NCBI GenBank assembly: GCA_934553185.1
Contig: CAKTFF010000105.1
Location: 1-7,068, forward strand
Source of the DNA: an uncultured Devosia sp.
GTDB lineage: Bacteria; Pseudomonadota; Alphaproteobacteria; Rhizobiales; Devosiaceae
Direction of reading: 5' to 3'
DNA: 7,068 nt
In this document: in pieces, positions 5,139 to 7,068 of the stretch
Numbering within the stretch: the first letter of the stretch is position 1
Layout: the number at the start of each line of letters is the position of its first letter
Position numbers and translations under genes: made by a program
Notes under the pieces: generated by a model
Seen by the model: the letters and a program-made list of their open reading frames with translations, nothing else
What the model was told of the DNA's origin: nothing
Databases searched by the model: none

Positions 5139-6083
5139 GTGAGTGCAATGGCACAACCGTTTCCGCCGCAGGTGTTCAACCAAGACTTCGACCCGCAAAC
5201 GGGCCAGCCCGTTCCGGTCGCGCCGGGGACCGTGCGGGTCACCGCGCCCAATCGGAGTGCCTATACGTTCACGGGCACCAATGCTTACCTGCTGGGCGAT
5301 AGCACCGTGGCGGTGCTGGACCCAGGTCCCGACGATGAGCAGCATCGGCAAGCCTTGTTGCGGGCGATCGGTGGGCGCGAGGTGAGTGCGATCATCCTCA
5401 CCCATACGCATCGCGACCACAGTGCGCTTGCCGGGCGCCTGGCGCGAGAACTGGGAGCGCCGCTCTGGTTCGGGGGGCAGCATCGGCTTTCGCGGCCGCT
5501 GCGGCGTTGGGAGCGCAACAGGCTTGAGCGCTCATGCGACTGGGCGCTGGTGCCCGACCGCGTGCTTGCCGATGGGGAGCAGATCCTCGCGGGCGATCTC
5601 CCGCTGGTGGTTCACGCCACGCCGGGCCATTGCCGCAACCATCTGGCGTTCGAAGCGGGAGAGGTGCTGCTCAGTGGCGACCATGTGATGGGGTGGAATT
5701 CCACGTTGGTCGCGGTGCCGGATGGGTCGATGCGCGACTACTTCGCTTCGCTCGACAAGGTGATCGCGCTGCCCACGAAACTGTTTCTGCCCGGCCATGG
5801 CGGGCCGATCGAGGATGGTCCGGCCTATGCAAGGGCGCTGCGGGGTCATCGGCAGATGCGCAATGAGCAGGTGCTCGAAGCGGTGCGGTCGGGTGCAAGC
5901 ACGATCGGTGCGGTCGTGGAGCGGATTTATCCTAAGCAGGCCTTCGCCGTTCGGCGGGCGGCGCGCATGACCATCACGGCGCATGTGGAGTATCTGGAGG
6001 CACTGGGTTTGCTGAATGTGCGCCGGGGGTTGCTGGGGATGCGGATCGCGGCGGAGCCGGAAAGGTCGCCACTCGGTAAGTAG
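5139..6083 (+). CDS. MBL-fold metallohydrolase, LACTB2-like
   Basis: A cytoplasmic metal-dependent hydrolase of the metallo-beta-lactamase fold. All expected metal ligands are present: HTHRDH (H89, H91, D93, H94), TPGH (H164), the Asp of SGDHVMGW (D181) and LPGHG (H220). The SGDHVMGW-x-ST signature and a C-terminal region (about 236-305) resembling the winged-helix tail of LACTB2-type proteins place it nearer to that group than to glyoxalase II or RNase J; the substrate is unknown, and thioester, ester or nucleic-acid substrates are all possible. After TPGH the protein has C-R-N-H where relatives often have T-x-D-H. The start is uncertain: GTG at 5139 gives 314 residues, while ATG at 5148 gives 311 and is preceded by AAGTGAG; neither has a strong ribosome site. 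It is divergent from bioY and convergent with the DUF1499 gene. Confidence 0.88.
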   Translation: MSAMAQPFPPQVFNQDFDPQTGQPVPVAPGTVRVTAPNRSAYTFTGTNAYLLGDSTVAVLDPGPDDEQHRQALLRAIGGREVSAIILTHTHRDHSALAGRLARELGAPLWFGGQHRLSRPLRRWERNRLERSCDWALVPDRVLADGEQILAGDLPLVVHATPGHCRNHLAFEAGEVLLSGDHVMGWNSTLVAVPDGSMRDYFASLDKVIALPTKLFLPGHGGPIEDGPAYARALRGHRQMRNEQVLEAVRSGASTIGAVVERIYPKQAFAVRRAARMTITAHVEYLEALGLLNVRRGLLGMRIAAEPERSPLGK

Positions 6084-6178
6084 GGCTGATTGGCGAAGCG
6101 GAAAATACGCTTCCTGGCTTGCTAGGCCCGCTGGGCAAAGCGGCACCGCCGTTCCGGGAAATCCCTCATGGCGTTTGG

Positions 6179-6994
6179 TTATTGGGTGGGCGGCTCTGCC
6201 TCAGGCACGGGCTCGGGCTCGGGTTCGATGGGCTGGTTGGCAGCGGGATTGTCGCGGAGGAGCGCGGTGACGGCGTCGTCGAGCGCGGAGAGGAAGGTCT
6301 CGATGCGCTGGCCGTTGGAGCCAAAATCGTGGGTGGCGTGAAGCGAGGCGGAGCGCATGTCGACACTGGCTGTTTCGGCGGTGCCCGTGACACGCACCAC
6401 GGCCTCTTCGCGCCAGCCGGGAGGGGTCATGACCTGCCCGTTGATCTGGCCGAATGAGCCGGGCTGGCGCAGGAGGCGGATGTCCCAGCCATTCTCACGA
6501 GCCAGAGCCTCGACCAGGGCGAAGGTGGGGGAAACGCCCAGCGGATAGGTGCGGGTCGCCACATCGGGGAATGTCTCGGCCATGGCTTGCGGCGACAGAA
6601 GGCGGGGTGGCGGCATGGCCTGGGTGCCCGGCTCGAAGACCAGCGGCAGAAGCGCCCGATCGGTGGTGGCGATGTCGGTGACCGGGGGATAGAGGCGCGC
6701 GAGATTGGCGTACCAGCCGAAGGGTATAAGGCAGACGAGGCCGAGGAACAGTCCGGCAAAGGCATGGCTCCAGCCTTGGTCGCCGCTCTGCCAAAGGCTG
6801 CGCAGCGCCACGATGCCGGACAACACCGCAAGGAGCGAGACAACGCCGGCCACAACCGCCGCAACGGCGAACACATCGCCAGTGATCAGGCGCATGCGGT
6901 GGAGCATGACGGAGATGAAGACGAGCGGAACGGCGACGCTGCCCAGGCGGCGCGCCAGAAGTGCCCATCGCGATGTTCTCAGCACTATACGCAA
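6179..6994 (-). CDS. DUF1499 domain-containing membrane protein
   Basis: A 271-residue inner-membrane protein of unknown function. Hydrophobic segments lie near residues 18-32, 41-65 and 78-96. The rest is soluble and resembles the DUF1499 family: LYPPVTDIATTD (101-112), a TYPLGVSPTFALVEALARENGW stretch (149-170), and the C-terminal VDMRSASLHATHDFGSNGQRIETFL region (211-235), where the D-x-R-S-x-S and G-x-N-x-x-R-I pattern is the best marker. The tail (256-269) is Pro/Glu-rich with repeated EP pairs. The start is TTG at 6994, supported by an AAGGG site 5 bases upstream; no ATG fits the N-terminus. The 95 bases to the convergent hydrolase gene hold only a weak hairpin (GAAGCG 6095-6100, CGCTTC 6108-6113) without a T-run. 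Biochemical function is not known for the family. Confidence 0.85.
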   Translation of the reverse strand: MRIVLRTSRWALLARRLGSVAVPLVFISVMLHRMRLITGDVFAVAAVVAGVVSLLAVLSGIVALRSLWQSGDQGWSHAFAGLFLGLVCLIPFGWYANLARLYPPVTDIATTDRALLPLVFEPGTQAMPPPRLLSPQAMAETFPDVATRTYPLGVSPTFALVEALARENGWDIRLLRQPGSFGQINGQVMTPPGWREEAVVRVTGTAETASVDMRSASLHATHDFGSNGQRIETFLSALDDAVTALLRDNPAANQPIEPEPEPVPEAEPPTQ

Positions 6995-7023
6995 CGGGAA
7001 CCCTTAACCTGTGCGCGGTGGAA

Positions 7024-7053
7024 ATTAGCGGCAAGAACTTGAGCGATTAACAA
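7024..7053 (-). promoter_or_regulatory. Possible promoter of the DUF1499 gene
   Basis: On the minus strand TTGTTA (7053-7048) and GCTAAT (7029-7024) are 18 bases apart, about 30 bases before the TTG start. Both are partial consensus matches near the window edge, and the call is tentative. Confidence 0.25.
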
Positions 7054-7068
7054 GATTTGCCCGGGCGC

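Noticed and set aside
6084..6178. Two-way terminator between the hydrolase and DUF1499 genes
   Set aside because: Only a six-base stem (6095-6113) without a T-run on either strand.
1..7068. CRISPR array, mobile element, prophage or defence system
   Set aside because: No repeated spacer units, transposase, integrase or defence protein motifs were found; all genes fit ordinary chromosomal functions.

Overview
This window looks like chromosomal DNA from an alphaproteobacterium, most likely of the Hyphomicrobiales and possibly Devosia-like. The genus is a guess from overall protein character and gene content; no phylogenetic marker is present. The DNA is GC-rich, starts have Shine-Dalgarno sequences, and both tRNA genes encode their CCA ends. 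No insertion sequence, phage gene, CRISPR array or toxin-antitoxin pair was seen. The content is ordinary housekeeping and accessory metabolism.

Positions 1-3200 hold the minus-strand operon ugpB-ugpA-ugpE, with ugpE cut by the window start. It encodes the periplasmic binding protein and the two membrane subunits of the sn-glycerol-3-phosphate ABC importer; the ATPase gene (ugpC) would be expected just beyond position 1. Upstream of ugpB are four 7-base units at an exact 11-base period (3160-3199), reading toward ugpB. They match the Pho box pattern, so the operon is predicted to be induced by PhoB under phosphate starvation. A stem-loop followed by five T's separates ugpB from ugpA and probably favours binding protein over permease.

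Positions 3200-3910 hold a gene-free regulatory stretch and a small plus-strand gene for a 105-residue, charged, mostly helical protein of unknown function, ending in a hairpin. Its leader can be drawn in two mutually exclusive RNA folds, one hiding the ribosome binding site.

Positions 3950-4420 hold two divergent tRNA genes, tRNA-Pro(CGG) on minus and tRNA-Gln(TTG) on plus, with hairpin terminators on either side. tRNA-Pro has a good sigma-70-type promoter.

Positions 4440-6083 hold the divergent pair bioY (biotin transporter S component, minus) and an MBL-fold metallohydrolase of the LACTB2-like type (plus). Positions 6179-6994 hold a minus-strand membrane protein with a DUF1499 domain, convergent with the hydrolase.

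I did not find a clearly new system. The best second-look items are the four-unit Pho box, the ugpB-ugpA stem-loop, and the unknown helical protein with its leader.
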